Shown: positions 1-12,678, numbered from the stretch's first letter. The stretch is DNA of 64,000 nt from Caenorhabditis elegans (GCF_000002985.6 NC_003284.9:2356001-2420000), one strand, 5' to 3'. A program made the numbers and translations. Notes: generated by a model from the letters alone, not told the origin.

Positions 1-3000
1 TTAAAAATGATTTTAAAAAACTCAGTAGTTGCCAGTTTCAGACTACCACTTAAACTTTTTCCAAATTTTTGTTGGAATGGGTGACTTTTTTAAACACTTT
101 CCCAACTCAACAACTGCTATAAAAAGTGTTACTTTATCGTGAAAAATTTGAAAAAATTTTGAAATCTATTTCTGAATTGGAATTTATTTTTTGAGAACAG
201 TTTTCTCTTTCAAAACTCTGCTTGATCTAGTAAACAAAGATCTAGTCATCTGAAATTTTATCTAAACGTTTCTGTGTACTAATTATCATTATTTTTCTCA
301 CATGTTTTAAATTCGAGCTGCAACAAACTGAGCTGAACTACAACAAAGACATACACACATACACACCTGATGTCTGATGTATTCCAATTCACTTTTACTC
401 TTCATATACACACTTCTCAATTTGTCTATTCAACGAATGATGCTCTTTCTCACTCTCAGAATTTATCTCCTCGCGCATCAGGCATTGATGACAAATTTCG
501 TCGAACTGCTGCAGCCAAGGCAGCAGCGGAGGAGGAGGACATAAAATTGAGATTGAACTACTACGAAAGTACTTGTTTGATATTAACCATTTCTTTTCCA
601 TACCCCTCACCAGCTTTGTTTTTTTTTCGTTGGTTTGGTTCATCTTTGCCTTGTTCTACATCCTTCTTTTTCTCATCCGCGTTTTTTCATGTTTCCAAAG
701 CACAACTTTTATTTCGGTGCGGTTCGGAAGAAAATGAGAGAGCCCGACATTCTGATCGGGAGCAATAAACTGATCATTTCTGAATTACTCCGAGTTTTTT
801 TTTTGCCAGAAATTTTTAATGCTCTAGACTTTTCATTGCGCGGATGTCTATTCGGTTACTATCTAGCTGTTGACATGGAAAATCCACTTCAAGCCTTGTC
901 GTTATACACTTTACTAATCCGATTTCTGTCATTTCGTATGTCAAAAATGCATAACGTGGCGACTTTGTAACTTTGGAGTAACTTTGGTTACCAACTCCTG
1001 AGTCTCCAAAGCACAATTCGATTCTTAATCGTTGATTGTATTCTTTTAGACCTTTGAGAATTAATTCGAAAATAGATCCTCTAAATCTCTGCATACAAAT
1101 CCCTGTGATGAGATTCCTTCTTTGCATACTGATTACGCAAAACCAAAAGAGCTGCCGGACTTGACGCGGCATTTCCGGCTTCTCACATCTTACTTCATTA
1201 TGAAACGACGCATAAAGTTTTCCTCGCCGGCTCAGGTCTACCAATTGATTTCGTTCAAAGTCACAGCAGTCAAGAAGAAGAAAAGAAAGGAGGCGCTTCC
1301 CTGTCTGCCAGGGTGACCTTCCACGGTCCCGCCTCCAATAGTGGGTGCCAGCTCATCCGGCTTTCTGTGACGCCTTCTGACCTCAAGAAAAGGCTTTTCA
1401 TCTTTTTTTCACATGATTTTCTTACTGTAGCACGTTATGTTTTCACATACATGACATACATGAATTATCATTTTCACGACGGACGTTTTCCAAATTTCAT
1501 TACTCAAAACGTGCAGGCTTTTTCGAATTTTCAATAAAAAATTCCAAAAAGCCCTGCGATCTCACAGGTTTGTGTGCATTTTTGACAATGTTAGGGCATG
1601 CTAAGGTCCACTTGAAAATTTGAACCCTGCTAATGAAACATTTCAAATATGTTCGTCGTTGCTAAATGGGTATTCTCATATTTTCTCATCAATGTTTTCG
1701 TTTTTTTTATTGAATTAAATCAATTAGAGAATATATTAGCTATTCGCTTGCTTATACATTTCTTCATTTCTTAGGAAGTGATTCATCCCGGATATGTTCT
1801 TTTGCCCTTTTTGTCTCCAATAATAAATGCAAGAAAAAATTAAATCAAATTATAGGTGCTTGTTTGAATGGCCTCATAACCTTACAGTAGATTTGAAAGG
1901 TGTATAATTATTATTTTTTTTGTATCAAAAATTGCTTTCTTCCTTTATATTGCCTTTTTATTGCCAAACACCAAAATACAAGTTTTTCTTCTTCTTCTTA
2001 GTTTCCGTGAAGCAAATGTTTATAGAATCGCAACGGAGTGGGAACAAATGCTTAGAAAATTTGCAGAAGTTGACCATATACGGGTCATTCTTGCCCTCGA
2101 TTTTTGTGCTTCTGCCTGCTAAACATTTTGATTTTTGCCAGCACTTTTTAAGAAAGAACTTTTCTTGCTGGTCTTTCTGGTCTTTAGACTTGCCTTATAA
2201 CAGTTTGAAGCAAATGTGTTTTCACTCTTCCACTTTTCTCTTCTTATTCTCTCGAGCATTTTCAATTTTCAACCATATGTTTCTGATTTCCTCTCAGAAA
2301 AAAAAATTTCTCCTGGACTTTTTTTTGTCCTTTCTTCACGTTTTCATTTTTATTCTTAGCATTTGTAGTCATTATCAGGTGGCTTTAGAAGGGCACACAC
2401 ACGCACACTTTTGCGGAACAAGACAAAAATTCAATCATTTGGAGAGTGGCTTCAATTCACTTTGAAGACATTCGCAATGCATTGCTAAATCGTTTTGAGA
2501 AGAAAAAGAATAAGTGATGCAACATTCTTTTCATGATTAATTACTCAAAATTGTCTGGTCCCTTGAAACACGGAGCCTGAACAGAAAGAAATCCTGATAC
2601 GGAAGTTATTTGTTATGTTTTCGTTTCCATTCCCTTACTTTTACTCTACTCATGCCCCAGCTTTTCTCGTCGACCCATCAAACCAAACTGGAGAAGGTGA
2701 ATTGAACAAGAGAAAACTGATCGCACGTGAAGCGGAATGAAATTTAAAGTGTTGGACCCTTTTCCTTTTCAACACATTTTTTTGCCTACTCATCGAGCCA
2801 AATCTTGAACAAATGTTCAGCTCTCTTCAGTGTCGATTTTCGACAGCAAACTTCTCAAAATGACCTTCAGTCCCAAGATTTATATTTTTTTTGCATGGAT
2901 TTGAAATGAAATTTGAATACCTTGAGAACACGAAAAACACTATGCATAGTCGGCGACATTTCAAACATCCGTCATATTTCCTTATTCCTTTACAATTTCT

Positions 3001-3675
3001 GATTTTTTGTACTTGTAAGGTATACACGCAGTCCCAGTTTCTAGTTTGACCCCCCAACCTTCTATCTTTACACCAGTACTGCATACATTTTCGTGAAACT
3101 TTGTTTTCTTTGTTTTTCGTACAGCTCATCCTTAGCCTTTGAAAACAATAGAGGTATAATTTGCATGTGACGTTAGGTGGGACAAACAAAAATAAGAGAT
3201 ATACCTGTTCAATCTATATCAGAAATCAAAAACAAATCAATCAATCACCAAATCACCAAATAAAAGTTTAAATCTAAGACGAGATTATGCTAATTCATGA
3301 ACTTCAGTTTTATTTATCAGACTAGTTTCAACTTCTCACTCTTTTTATTTATTCACTCTTATTTTTTATGCATTATTATTCTGCAATAAATTTTCAAAAA
3401 AAAATTTTAAAGGTGGCATAGCGAGAATTTTTCGAAATTTGGAAAAATCTCAGTTTTTGCCACTTTTTCGGAAAATATCGGTTAAGATCAACAAATGTCT
3501 ATTCATGTTTCAAATAATAATCACACTGAAAGAAATCGAACATGTAACAATGCTATAGTTTTCTCAAAAAGTGGCAAAAACTCAGCAATTGCCATTTTTG
3601 ACTCGATTTTTTGACTTGGTTTGAATATTCCAAAAAACCTTGTTTTCAGATGAAATAAATATTTTTAAATATTTT
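1..3675. other. Intergenic, no convincing gene
   Basis: AT-rich DNA with poly-T and poly-A runs. I found no reading frame that combines a start, splice sites and protein-like composition. The longer open frames are low-complexity Phe/Ser/Leu translations of pyrimidine runs. One minus-strand frame (2827-3189) is unusually rich in cysteine but begins at a TTG and has no clear 5' exon; it is discussed under findings. The stretch at 1140-1400 has higher GC than its surroundings and could be regulatory. It lies upstream of the channel gene that starts at 4126. Confidence 0.5.
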
Positions 3676-3851
3676 CACGTGGTGCCAGAGCCTCTTATTT
3701 CGGCTTGGCCTACGCAAATCTACAAAAAAGACGCAGAGTTCTCAACTGATTTTGCATGGTTAAGAACGTATTTACTGATGTTACATTTTTTGGGCAAAAA
3801 ATTCCCGCATTTTTTGTAGGTCAAACCATAATGCGGCAGCCTGGCACCAAG
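3676..3851. mobile_element. Palindromic TIR repeat, CACGTGGTGYCAG family
   Basis: The block starts CACGTGGTGCCAG and ends CTGGCACCAAG, so its ends are inverted. Inside is a core with GACGCAGAGTTCTCAACTG and a TTTTTTGTAG stretch that recurs at 43732-43917 (opposite orientation, ending CACCACGTG) and at 46937-47105. It is a short non-autonomous fold-back element with no coding capacity. Three copies in 64 kb show that it is a high-copy family. Confidence 0.8.
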
Positions 3852-4090
3852 TAATTTTAGCAATTAATTTTAAAGGAATAAGACATAAAAGGCGGTAGGA
3901 AGTGGAAATCAAGTCTAAAATAATTTCTGGTTCATGTTGACAAAACTTTTAAGTTTACCTCCTTCAAAAACACTTCGCAACATTTTTTAGAATTCTCATA
4001 ATCCATTTTGATCATTTTCAGTTTTGAAAACCAATTTCGCTACTTCATCTTTAACTAAATAATCAATCTAATTGACGCCAGATTTTGGAA

Positions 4091-4129
4091 TTTCAGATCG
4101 AAACTATGAGCCAACTAAAATCCAAATGA
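4091..4129 (+). promoter_or_regulatory. Trans-splice-type acceptor and uORF overlapping the channel start codon
   Basis: TTTCAG at 4091-4096 looks like a spliced-leader acceptor 30 nt before the main ATG at 4126. An upstream ATG at 4106 opens an 8-codon frame (including stop) whose TGA (4127-4129) overlaps the main ATG (4126-4128) in the sequence ATGA. If the leader joins at 4097, ribosomes meet this uORF first. That suggests leaky scanning or termination-reinitiation, though the mRNA 5' end is inferred and not seen. Confidence 0.6.
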
Positions 4130-7100
4130 AGTTGCACACAATGATACGATTTCTTCTTTCCGTGTGCTGCATTGTGAACGTCTTCGAATCAGCAGATTTG
4201 GCCTTCATACCGCTCACCAAAGCGTTTCTTGACAAACTGAAAAATGAAACTTTGTACAACAGATTTGCAACTCCAACACAATATGACGGTGAGTGAACCA
4301 TTCTTCATTTCTATTTCAGACTAGGGTTACATTTTCTTTGGGTTGGACATGGGGTGTACTGAAAAATAACGAACAGCACTATTCCTTTCTGACTCCAGTT
4401 CTTTCCTTTTTCATTTATCATGTTTTTAGAGTATATACGCGTTCACGGTACAGGTATGAACGAGTGTTGCAGGCTTTCTCTTCTTACATAACTGTTGCTT
4501 TCATTTTTTTCTCTGAGAGATTGTTTTCTGACACCGCTACACACTAAACACTGTTCTAAACGTTTTGCTCACAGTCTCACGTCAGCTTTTCGCACTAATT
4601 CGTGTCATTTGTCCTTAGGAATCACTTAGATCATGTGTTGTCAACTGATTTTTTATTCTTTTCAATTTTCAGGTGTCCCTACAAACGTCACATTATCTAT
4701 GTTTATCGAAGGAATGAGCTCATTCAGTAAGATATTTTCAATCAATTCTAAATTTGAAAAATTCAATGAAGGCGCCTGAGCGCCTGCCGCGCTAGCCTTC
4801 CGGCGCCCCGCGTTTTTTTTATTATTCGAAGCGAAACCCAAAAAATGTCGGACGCTCCAAAGCGTCCATTTATCGCACTATGTGGTTCAAACTTGAAGAA
4901 TGACTAACTGTGCTCAATTAAACAAATTTCGTAATTAGACTTCTCAAAAAAAAATTCAAAAATGTTTTATGGTGGTTCAAAGTTTTGAAATAATTACTCT
5001 ACATCAAACCGTTGCTCTTCTAATTGTGAGGCCTCATAGACAGGCTTGATGGAATTCCACAAGAGTATAGGAACTTTGAAAATTTTGAGCCAAAAAAAAT
5101 TGTATTTTTCTCTTTAATTGTCTAATTTCCTCAGGTGCTCAAACAATGGATTACCATCTAGACGTGTATTTTCAAGAAGAATGGTACGACCATCGTCTTG
5201 CTCACAATGCTTCGGCTCCAATTCTTGTCCGAGACTTGACAGTTTTCAAAATGATGTGGCACCCGGATGTATATTTTGCAAATGCAAGATCCGCCGCTTT
5301 CCAGGTCAGTTCACACTTTACATGCTTCCACTTGTGTTTTGACTTGTGACTTCAAAAGATGTGAGAAAAAAAGACGGAAAATAAATTTGCTTTTTCCATC
5401 TCTACACTTCGAGCACTTTTATGACGAATGAGGGTCCTAATAACATGCAAATCCTATTTCCTATTTCAGGACATCACCGACGACAACTTTCTTGTATGGG
5501 TTTATCCAAACGGGCGTGTTTGGTATGACGCGAGAATCTCAATTGTAAGCGGAAAAAAATTATATTCAAATAGTTATTCAAAAAGTCATGTGTTCAGGTC
5601 AGCTCCTGCAATATGGATCTTTGGAAGTATCCATTGGACTCGCAGGAATGTGCACTTCGGATACTCTCATATGCTTACCCAATGACAGTTCTTCGTCTTC
5701 TCTGGTCAGAAAAAGAGGACGTTCCGGCAATCGACCGTAATCCAGACATCACCATGCCGGATATGTCGTTAAAACACATTAGGACAGGATATTGCAACGG
5801 AACTTATGCCACTGGAGAATGGAGTTGTATGACGGCCATTTTCTATGTGGAAAGAGAAATGATGCACCATGTCATGCAGACTTATGTGCCTACAGCTCTA
5901 ATAGTTGTGATTTCCTGGTTTAATTTCTGGCTGGAAATTGACTCAGCTCCAGCAAGAGTATCGTTGAGCATTACCACTCTCCTAACAATTTCAACACAAG
6001 CTAATGCAGTGAAACTTGCATTGCCAGAAGGTAAGGGGAAGGAAAACGGGGAATAAAAATAAAAATACATTACTGTTTTTAATTACAGTGAGCTACATGA
6101 AAGCTATCGACGTATGGATGGGATCTTGCATGGTAACTACCAATAGTGAATGTTGTAATATTTCAATTTTTTTAATTTTCAGGCATTCGTATTCGGTGTC
6201 ATGATAGAGTTTACAATTTGTCACTACGCTAAGAATTTGGAGATGCTTCGTGGCGACGGACAACCGTCGCTGATCGTCGACACTGCTCTCTCAACATTGT
6301 TCGGAGCGGCCCGAGATATAGACGATCTGGTGCGAAAAGTGGCCACGCTTGTATGTTGCTTGCACTGCTTTCACACGCTAAGCTCATTTTCAGACAAAAT
6401 ATTTTGATTCAACTTTTCTTTTGTCTCAAAACTGCAAGAAGTCGAAAACTTGGTTTTCTATACTAATATCGGCTAACTTTTGCATTCCTTCGATACTTGT
6501 CAAGAGAAAGCTAGTATAGCTGAATGAGTTTAAGCGACTTTTACCTTTCACTCACACACACACACTCACTAACCATTTCCTAAGTTTTTTCTTCCAGTCA
6601 CTTAATCTTTCAGGTTGAAGAAACAGTTTGGGTTTGTTTGTTGCCTCACATGCCAGCTATTTTTTTGTTTAATTTCTAACTTCTACCGCATGACAGTTTT
6701 CTTAAGTTTTCACAACAAGTCTTTTAAAATACGTGAAGTGTGCGGATCAAAGATAAAGTGAATTATGTACTTAGGCGCTTTTGTCTACGTTTAGAAAGAT
6801 CAAATGAATGCTGAAATTTCAGGCGACACCTACAATAGGCCTTCCACGAAGGCGCCACTCTCGCCCGCCCGCCCCACACCACGCCCCACACTCCCGTCAC
6901 CCTCATACCATCGCCCTACTAAAGTTTTGTTTTGCAATTACAAAACACCATCGCTCCGCCCACTACACACACAAACTATAGCGTGACGCGGAAGCCGTGA
7001 AGTGTCGGCCGCGGCGGAAGTAGTGCTAGTTTCATTGACGTGAAGTGAAATGCCAAGTACGCAAACATGTTATATGACGCCAAAATGCACCGCAGTGTGA

Positions 7101-8655
7101 TAGGGCGGGCGTGCGGAGTATGCGGGAGTAGGGCGGGCGTGGTGTACACTATTCGCGCCTCGCCTTCGTGGAAGGCCTAACCTACAGTCGTCTGTGGGGA
7201 ATTAGTCTGAATATAAATGACTCAAATTAGTGGATTTTTCGAAACCTTTAGCTAAAATAATAATAATTTTCAAAATCTTTCAAAAATGCGGACTTTTGAG
7301 TTCTTTTGAGTAGGTTTGGATCCTCGGAATCTTTAAATACAGAACGTATTGAACAGAACAAATCGGTCGTTTTCCAAAATTAATAAGGTGAAACTGAATT
7401 TGTACTAGTTTTTTCGAAACCGTTCCTGCCAAAAAATTTTGGAAATTTTCAAATTCGAGTTTTATCAAGCGGCAAAAACTTGAGTAGGTGCCACTTTTGG
7501 AAAAATCGAGGGCACTGCTCGAACCGCTACACACGCGGTCCTGGCTAACCTAAAATTATGAAATGAAATTGCGGCGCGTTTCGTGTCGCGTCGCGGCTCG
7601 GTTTTAGTTGTAAAACTAAATGTATTTGTCCGTGTGGAGTGCACGACTTTCCCAAAATGAGAGAGGCCAGAACCCCGTGCCTACAATGTTGGAATACCAA
7701 CATAATTAAAACAGTAAAAAATCAAAGCAATTTTTTTATCGACGAATTTCAAAAATAATTTGATCTCCTTTTTTCACCGCTTTTTGGGTCGAAATCTAAC
7801 AAACTTCGAAATTTTTCCGAAAAGTTTTCTTATGACATTTGATCGTTTTAACATTACTGAAGTGATGACCGTGGCCCGCCTTTAAACACTTTTTCTCTGA
7901 GATACTCTACCTTTCATAAAATAGAAACCGTGCACTCCTATGGAAAAATGGAATAAGTTGAGAATGAATAAACAACCCACCGCCTGTTAACCTCTGTTTC
8001 TTTTGCTATCTAACATACTTCTTACTAGTAAATTATTCAAGAAAACCAAATTTCAGAACGAGGAGGAAGGTGTTCGGGGGGACGGAGAACAACATATTGC
8101 ATTGAATATGCTAAATCCAGAGGAGCCGCGGCTACGCTCGTTGAATCAAAACAACGATGTTACGGCGAACGGGACCAGGTGAGAGCTAGGTGCTATTGAC
8201 ACCCACGAGACGTTGTTTTTTGAAGATATTTCGTTGGTGCGGAAAGGATGAAGCGGAAACGGTCAAAAGCGTCGCTATCCAGACTTCGTCAACAGGTAGC
8301 GAGCATGCGTCACGCTGTGAGTTTTGCTTATCTTGCCACTTGAAACCTGCTTAAATCGGTTTTATTTTTTCATTTTTTCATTTTGCTCAGAAGCTGGCGT
8401 TTGATATTTTTGAATTTCTGAGTGTAGTGTTCACACATTTCACTTCTCAAGTGTGCGATTTTTCTTCAAAACGTGAAAATTTTGTTTCAGACGATTGACG
8501 TCTCTCGTCGTGCTTTTAACTGGACACGCGCCCTTCGAAATCTACGCGGACGGCGAGTGGCTCAACGCATTGACGAGCGGTGTCGTATTGTATTCCCGAT
8601 GATATTCTTGCTATTCAATGTGGCCTACTGGAGCTTCTACCTTGTCTTCAACTAG
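4126..8655 (+). CDS. Cys-loop ligand-gated anion channel subunit (GluCl/GlyR-like, lgc family)
   Basis: Ten exons join in frame to 494 aa: 4126-4288, 4673-4726, 5135-5304, 5470-5544, 5598-6030, 6089-6132, 6183-6350, 8057-8178, 8226-8316, 8491-8655. A signal peptide (about 1-22) precedes the extracellular domain. The Cys loop is C158-x13-C172 with a WKYPLDSQEC core. A second cysteine pair (C220, C231) is typical of glutamate- and glycine-gated chloride channels. M1 follows at about 243-265. M2 is preceded by Pro-Ala-Arg (SAPARVSLSITTLLTISTQ), the hallmark of anion selectivity. M3, a basic intracellular loop and M4 (about 474-493) complete the pentameric-receptor subunit. Intron 7 (1.7 kb) carries a TIR element. 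AATAAA lies at 8802. The start at 4126 is the first in-frame ATG after a TTTCAG acceptor. The ligand cannot be told from sequence: glutamate, acetylcholine and amines are all used in this nematode group. Confidence 0.9.
6836..7179. mobile_element. Non-autonomous TIR element (MITE) in channel intron 7
   Basis: The element is 344 bp with near-perfect terminal inverted repeats: TAGGCCTTCCACGAAGGCG on the left and its complement CGCCTTCGTGGAAGGCCTA on the right. The ends begin and finish with TA, consistent with a TA target-site duplication of the Tc/mariner type. The interior is strikingly GC-rich (CGCCCGCCC and GGCGGGCG tracts), unlike the surrounding intron. There is no transposase frame. Confidence 0.85.
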
Positions 8656-9699
8656 CATTCTCTTATTCACTGTGATTGATCTCTACGTTGTGCATGTCCT
8701 CAAATCTTTTCTTGTTTTTTTTCTCATTTTTCTTGATTCAGGTTACCAACTCGCTAACTTTTCAACATTTACGATGATGATATTAGCCATTTTAATTTGA
8801 AAATAAATTATTATGTATTAAGAGTAAGAGAGTCACATTGTATTTTTATTTTATTTCAAAAATGGATAACGTTCCGCCATATAACAGGTACTATATATCC
8901 CTGCGCTTAATTATTTTTTTAACTGAAGGTCAATTTTGGCCCTTTGCAAAAATCTAAAATCTCAAATTGTTTCCACGCAGTGGTTGGAAATTGATTTTTT
9001 TTTTCTGAACTATCATCGTTCATTGCATATTTTAGTTGTTTTTCTCACATTATTTCATTGATTAAGGTACATTTACAGCAGATAGGCACTCAAATGATTA
9101 AAATTGGTTACCTATCGGCTTTAAATATAGCTTAATCAACGAAATAATGTAAGACAAAAAAATATGCAATACATGATTATAATGATGATAATTCAAACAT
9201 GGAAAATCGTTCAAAATTGAATATTTCAGTTAAAATTAGGCTAGTTCTTTGATAATTTGTATTGAACTGCCATAAAAAAATTTATAGGTAAAAACTGAGT
9301 TGCATCGCTCTTTGACTCGGAATAAAACAATTACAATTTTTTTGAAAAAGGTTTATTATGATATTTGGTTTGTTTAGTACTATAGGAATGCATTTTAATA
9401 ATTTCCCACGGGTGGTAGTGTACCTTTAAAACTTTTGTGTTTAAGTGATATTCTTTAGAAAGTTTTGAAAATTATTTGAAAATCCATAGACCCACATAGA
9501 CCTGACCACCACTGCATAACCACCCTGAAACAGTCTTTACAGAGTACCTTTTATCAAAAAAAAAGCTATTTTTACCAGTATTTTAAAATTAATACTTAAC
9601 GCTGATAACGTGGTTCAATAAAACATCAATAGAAAAGTTTCATTCTATCTTCTTTGGTACACAACTGAACAAAAACATTTATTAGAAGTTCAAAACCAA
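8656..9699. other. 3' flank and spacer with an old fold-back repeat
   Basis: After the channel poly(A) signal there is no gene. A fold-back at about 9020-9195 pairs GCATATTTTAGTTG / CACATTATTTCATTGATTAAG on the left with CTTAATCAACGAAATAATG / AAATATGCAATAC on the right. The same core occurs inside the elements at 31841-32426, 37100-37180 and 54690-54750, so this is a degraded copy of that family. The remainder is AT-rich, with AATAAA-like strings but no support for coding. Confidence 0.55.
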
Positions 9700-9942
9700 T
9701 CAATTTAAGTTTCTATCGATAAAAAATGGACTATTGCTGTTCTCGTCTAACGCGACATCTCCTATGCTGATGTGCTCAATTTCAACTTTGTTGAAAATAT
9801 CATAAATCAAATCCAATAATCTGAAATTAAAATTAATGCGGGAATTCTATTCTATGTACAAAAAAGCTTACCTGCTAGCGACGCAGATGAGCATAAAATT
9901 AAAAAAAAATGTTCCAAGGTCCACTGCTTTAGTTTCAAACAT
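9700..9942 (-). CDS. Small two-exon candidate gene, 63 aa, one hydrophobic segment
   Basis: On the minus strand ATG at 9942 opens an exon (9942-9872) ending AG|GTAAGC. A 51-nt intron closes with TTTCAG and the frame resumes at 9820 to a TGA at 9702-9700. The two exons join in phase to 63 codons. The complement of TTTATT about 20 nt beyond the stop gives AATAAA. The product begins MFETKAVDLGT, has a hydrophobic stretch (FFFNFMLICVASRLL) and an acidic C-terminal half. It matches no family I know. The case rests on splice signals, phase and poly(A) signal, so this is a plausible but unproven gene. Confidence 0.4.
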
Positions 9943-10492
9943 ATTTTGGTATGTATAAAAATTTAATATTGAATAGTGAAAAATTTTGAAAAGTATTTTT
10001 TCTTGTTTTTTTCTGATAAACTTTCGGTTTAAATGCGACAAGAAACTATGGTGCCATGTTGGAATACGTGGTATCAGTTATTTTTTAGATAATGAATCGT
10101 ATAGAAAGACTTTGACCGCATTAAGTGCCGAAAAAAACTACTGACGATAGTAGCGAAATCGAGTTCTTTCTTTCTTTTTTAATTTCACTGTGAAATATGG
10201 GAATTGATATCAGTAAAAAACGAGTATTAGGGCAAGTAAAACCGATCGCGATAGAAAATCAAATAGAAATGTTCATAGGATTCTCAGGCTATGGAACTTT
10301 TTTTATCCGCAAAGATTTTGCAATTTCAAAGTCACACGTGGCTTTTTTAATCGGGTCTCGTCACGATCTTAGTCAATGGCTGCTGCATTCTTCAAAAAGA
10401 AAGCTCGTGAAATTTGAAAGTCTACAAAACAGAGAAATGTCAGGATTTTGAATAAAAAATTTAGCACCTAGTGTCAAGTTTTCGCGATGTCA

Positions 10493-10870
10493 AAGGTGGG
10501 GTACCGAAATTTGTGACTTTGCTTTTTTAGACCAAAATAATTCAAAACTACCGAATTTCGTAATGAGACGTTCTCAAAATTAAAAAAAAAAAAGTTTTGG
10601 CCGCTCAAAGTTTTGGAAAAAACGGCCTATTTTTAGCTAAAATCTCAACTTTTGGCAACTTATCGGTGTTGCAGCGGTTGGAACTTAATTTTTATTTGAA
10701 AATCATCTTTTAATGCATGTTTTGGCATTTTACTACGTGTTGTTTCGTTGATTGAGATGTTTTTTTGGCCAATGGGGACGAAAAGTTTTCGGAACATCTC
10801 ATTACTTCAGGTCTATCTCATTACTTTCAGGTCTAAAAAAAGCAAAGTCTCAAATTTCGGTATCCCACCT
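10493..10870. mobile_element. TIR element, AAGGTGGRGTAC family
   Basis: The left end is AAGGTGGGGTACCGAAATTTG, followed by GACTTTGCTTTTTTAGACC. The right end is the inverse: GGTCTAAAAAAAGCAAAGTC, then TCGGTATCCCACCTT. About 378 bp, no coding frame. Half-copies with the same termini lie at 14575-14745 (right half) and 16907-17100 (left half), and a diverged one at 41805-41995. It is a non-autonomous DNA transposon family. Confidence 0.8.
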
Positions 10871-11020
10871 TCAAAGCATTTCCAGAATATTTTAGTACAA
10901 TAGTTTAATACTTGTACAATTTAATACATATACTTGTTTTTTATAATCCAAAATTTTTAAAATTTAAACGTATATTTATTTGCATTTTAAAGATTAGGAA
11001 ACAATATTTTCTAAACATGA

Positions 11021-11096
11021 TATATATATATATATATATAATATAGATCATATATAATAATATAGATAATGTGCGTATATATATATATATATATAT
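11021..11096. repeat. AT dinucleotide microsatellite
   Basis: Two blocks of alternating TA (about 11021-11045 and 11077-11096) are separated by imperfect ATATAGATCATATATAATAATATAG. It is simple sequence and self-complementary, with no other feature. Confidence 0.9.
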
Positions 11097-11504
11097 ATGA
11101 GGGGTATTGAAGTATTCAAAAATGTAAAAATGGCTATGTTGTTTTGAAATTTGATGATGAAAAAATTGATCTGCGGTATGTTAAGCTAATTAGGACAAAA
11201 CTGTTACTTTTTCACATTGCAATGTTAAATAATAAGAATGGATGTTTTCCACTATTCGAATCAGACTACGGCACCGACCTACAGTAATAGCCGTTAATCT
11301 CTTCTTCATTCAAATAGGGCACAGTCAAATAAGATAAAGAGCTTGGTCAAACAAGATCCTGTGGCCTAGCACTTGGGAGAGCGGTCAAAAGTGCAGTCGG
11401 AGTTTGTGATAGGAATATCCAGTTTCATAAACAGTACCGGTTTTTTGGGCATTGTTGGTTTATTGCGGTGTCTTTTATCTTGATAAATCACTGTTAGCGA
11501 TTTT

Positions 11505-12087
11505 TAAAGGTGGAGTATTTAGCGCCAGAAAGTAAATTGTTTAAAACTACTTCCATAGTGCTAAAATGGCCAGATATCATAGGAAAAGTTGTCAAAATGG
11601 TTTCGAAATATATGCACTGCCAGTCAAAAAAAAAGTACTTGTGTAACATGCAAAATTGACCATTTTTTAAATGTTACGTGGCTCTTTTTATCCATATTAG
11701 GTTTAGGATTAGTTTTTTATATGCCGTGAAGCACTAATCAATTTCACATTTTGATTATATTATCATTTTCAAAAAAAATGAATGGAAAACGTATTGGAAA
11801 ATATTTTTCGGTCAGGTTTACTACAAAAGTACTTCAAAAAGTGGCGATCGCTGAGTTTTTGCATGTTCGAAATTCTAAATATTGATTTTTTAAACACAAG
11901 TAGACTATAAAATTTGAAGGTAACTTTTTTTTGATTCCAAAACTTCCAAAAGTGGTATAATCTGAGGTTTTTTAAATTTTCAAAAAATCATATAATATTT
12001 GGAAACATTTTTTGAATTTTTTTAGTTGGTTATTTGGTCATTGTGGTGTCTTAAAGTAAATTCACCACTAGTGCTACTCCACCTTAA
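11505..12087. mobile_element. TIR element, GGTGGAGTANNTAGCGCCAG family
   Basis: The left end reads TTAAAGGTGGAGTATTTAGC and the right end AGTGCTACTCCACCTTAAA, forming long imperfect inverted repeats about 583 bp apart. The interior is AT-rich with no frame. The motif (AG/T)AGCGCCAGTGGGGA or its complement recurs at 38813, 46375, 48770, 52840, 57600 and 57925, so this is the most frequent repeat family in the window. Confidence 0.75.
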
Positions 12088-12189
12088 ATCGTATTTGAAA
12101 TATCTTCCGAGCGTGCCCAGCTAAAACAATTTCGATAAAATCTGCTGTTGTCTGCGTCAAAATAGAAAAAAAGAAGACAAAGACAGTTT

Positions 12190-12629
12190 CGATGAAGGAC
12201 CGCTGCGTTGATTTCGATTTCGAATGTTGCGACCCCGACCGTTCAAGGTAACCCTCTTTTTTTTCGTTGGCGCCTCGTGTACTTTCGTTTCTTTTTCTAC
12301 CGGTTCTCAGCACACACCGCGGAGGTCCATTTTTCGCCTTGCAATTCATTCTGCAGCGTTTTTCCGTTTGAATTAGTGCAAGTCATCAGTGGTTACGTGT
12401 ATACGCAGACTGGCAGGCGTTTTTTGTTTACACACGTCATCATCTTACGACGTCGTCGTCCTTTCTGGTCATTTCTACTTTTAATATTTGGGAAAGGGGC
12501 ACTACTATTTACCTGCCTTCTTCCCATATTAGGTGGGCCCTTGATGTGGACAGTTGGTGGCGAACGCTGCATTTTTCCATTCCAGAGAGTAGAGAGTGTG
12601 CGGGTTGAAGAGAGACAGACGTCACTGCG

Positions 12630-12678
<49 letters not shown>

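Noticed and set aside
1920-2465. 181-codon plus-strand frame
   Set aside because: Phe/Leu/Ser-rich translation of T- and C-rich DNA with no usable start or splice context; typical chance frame.
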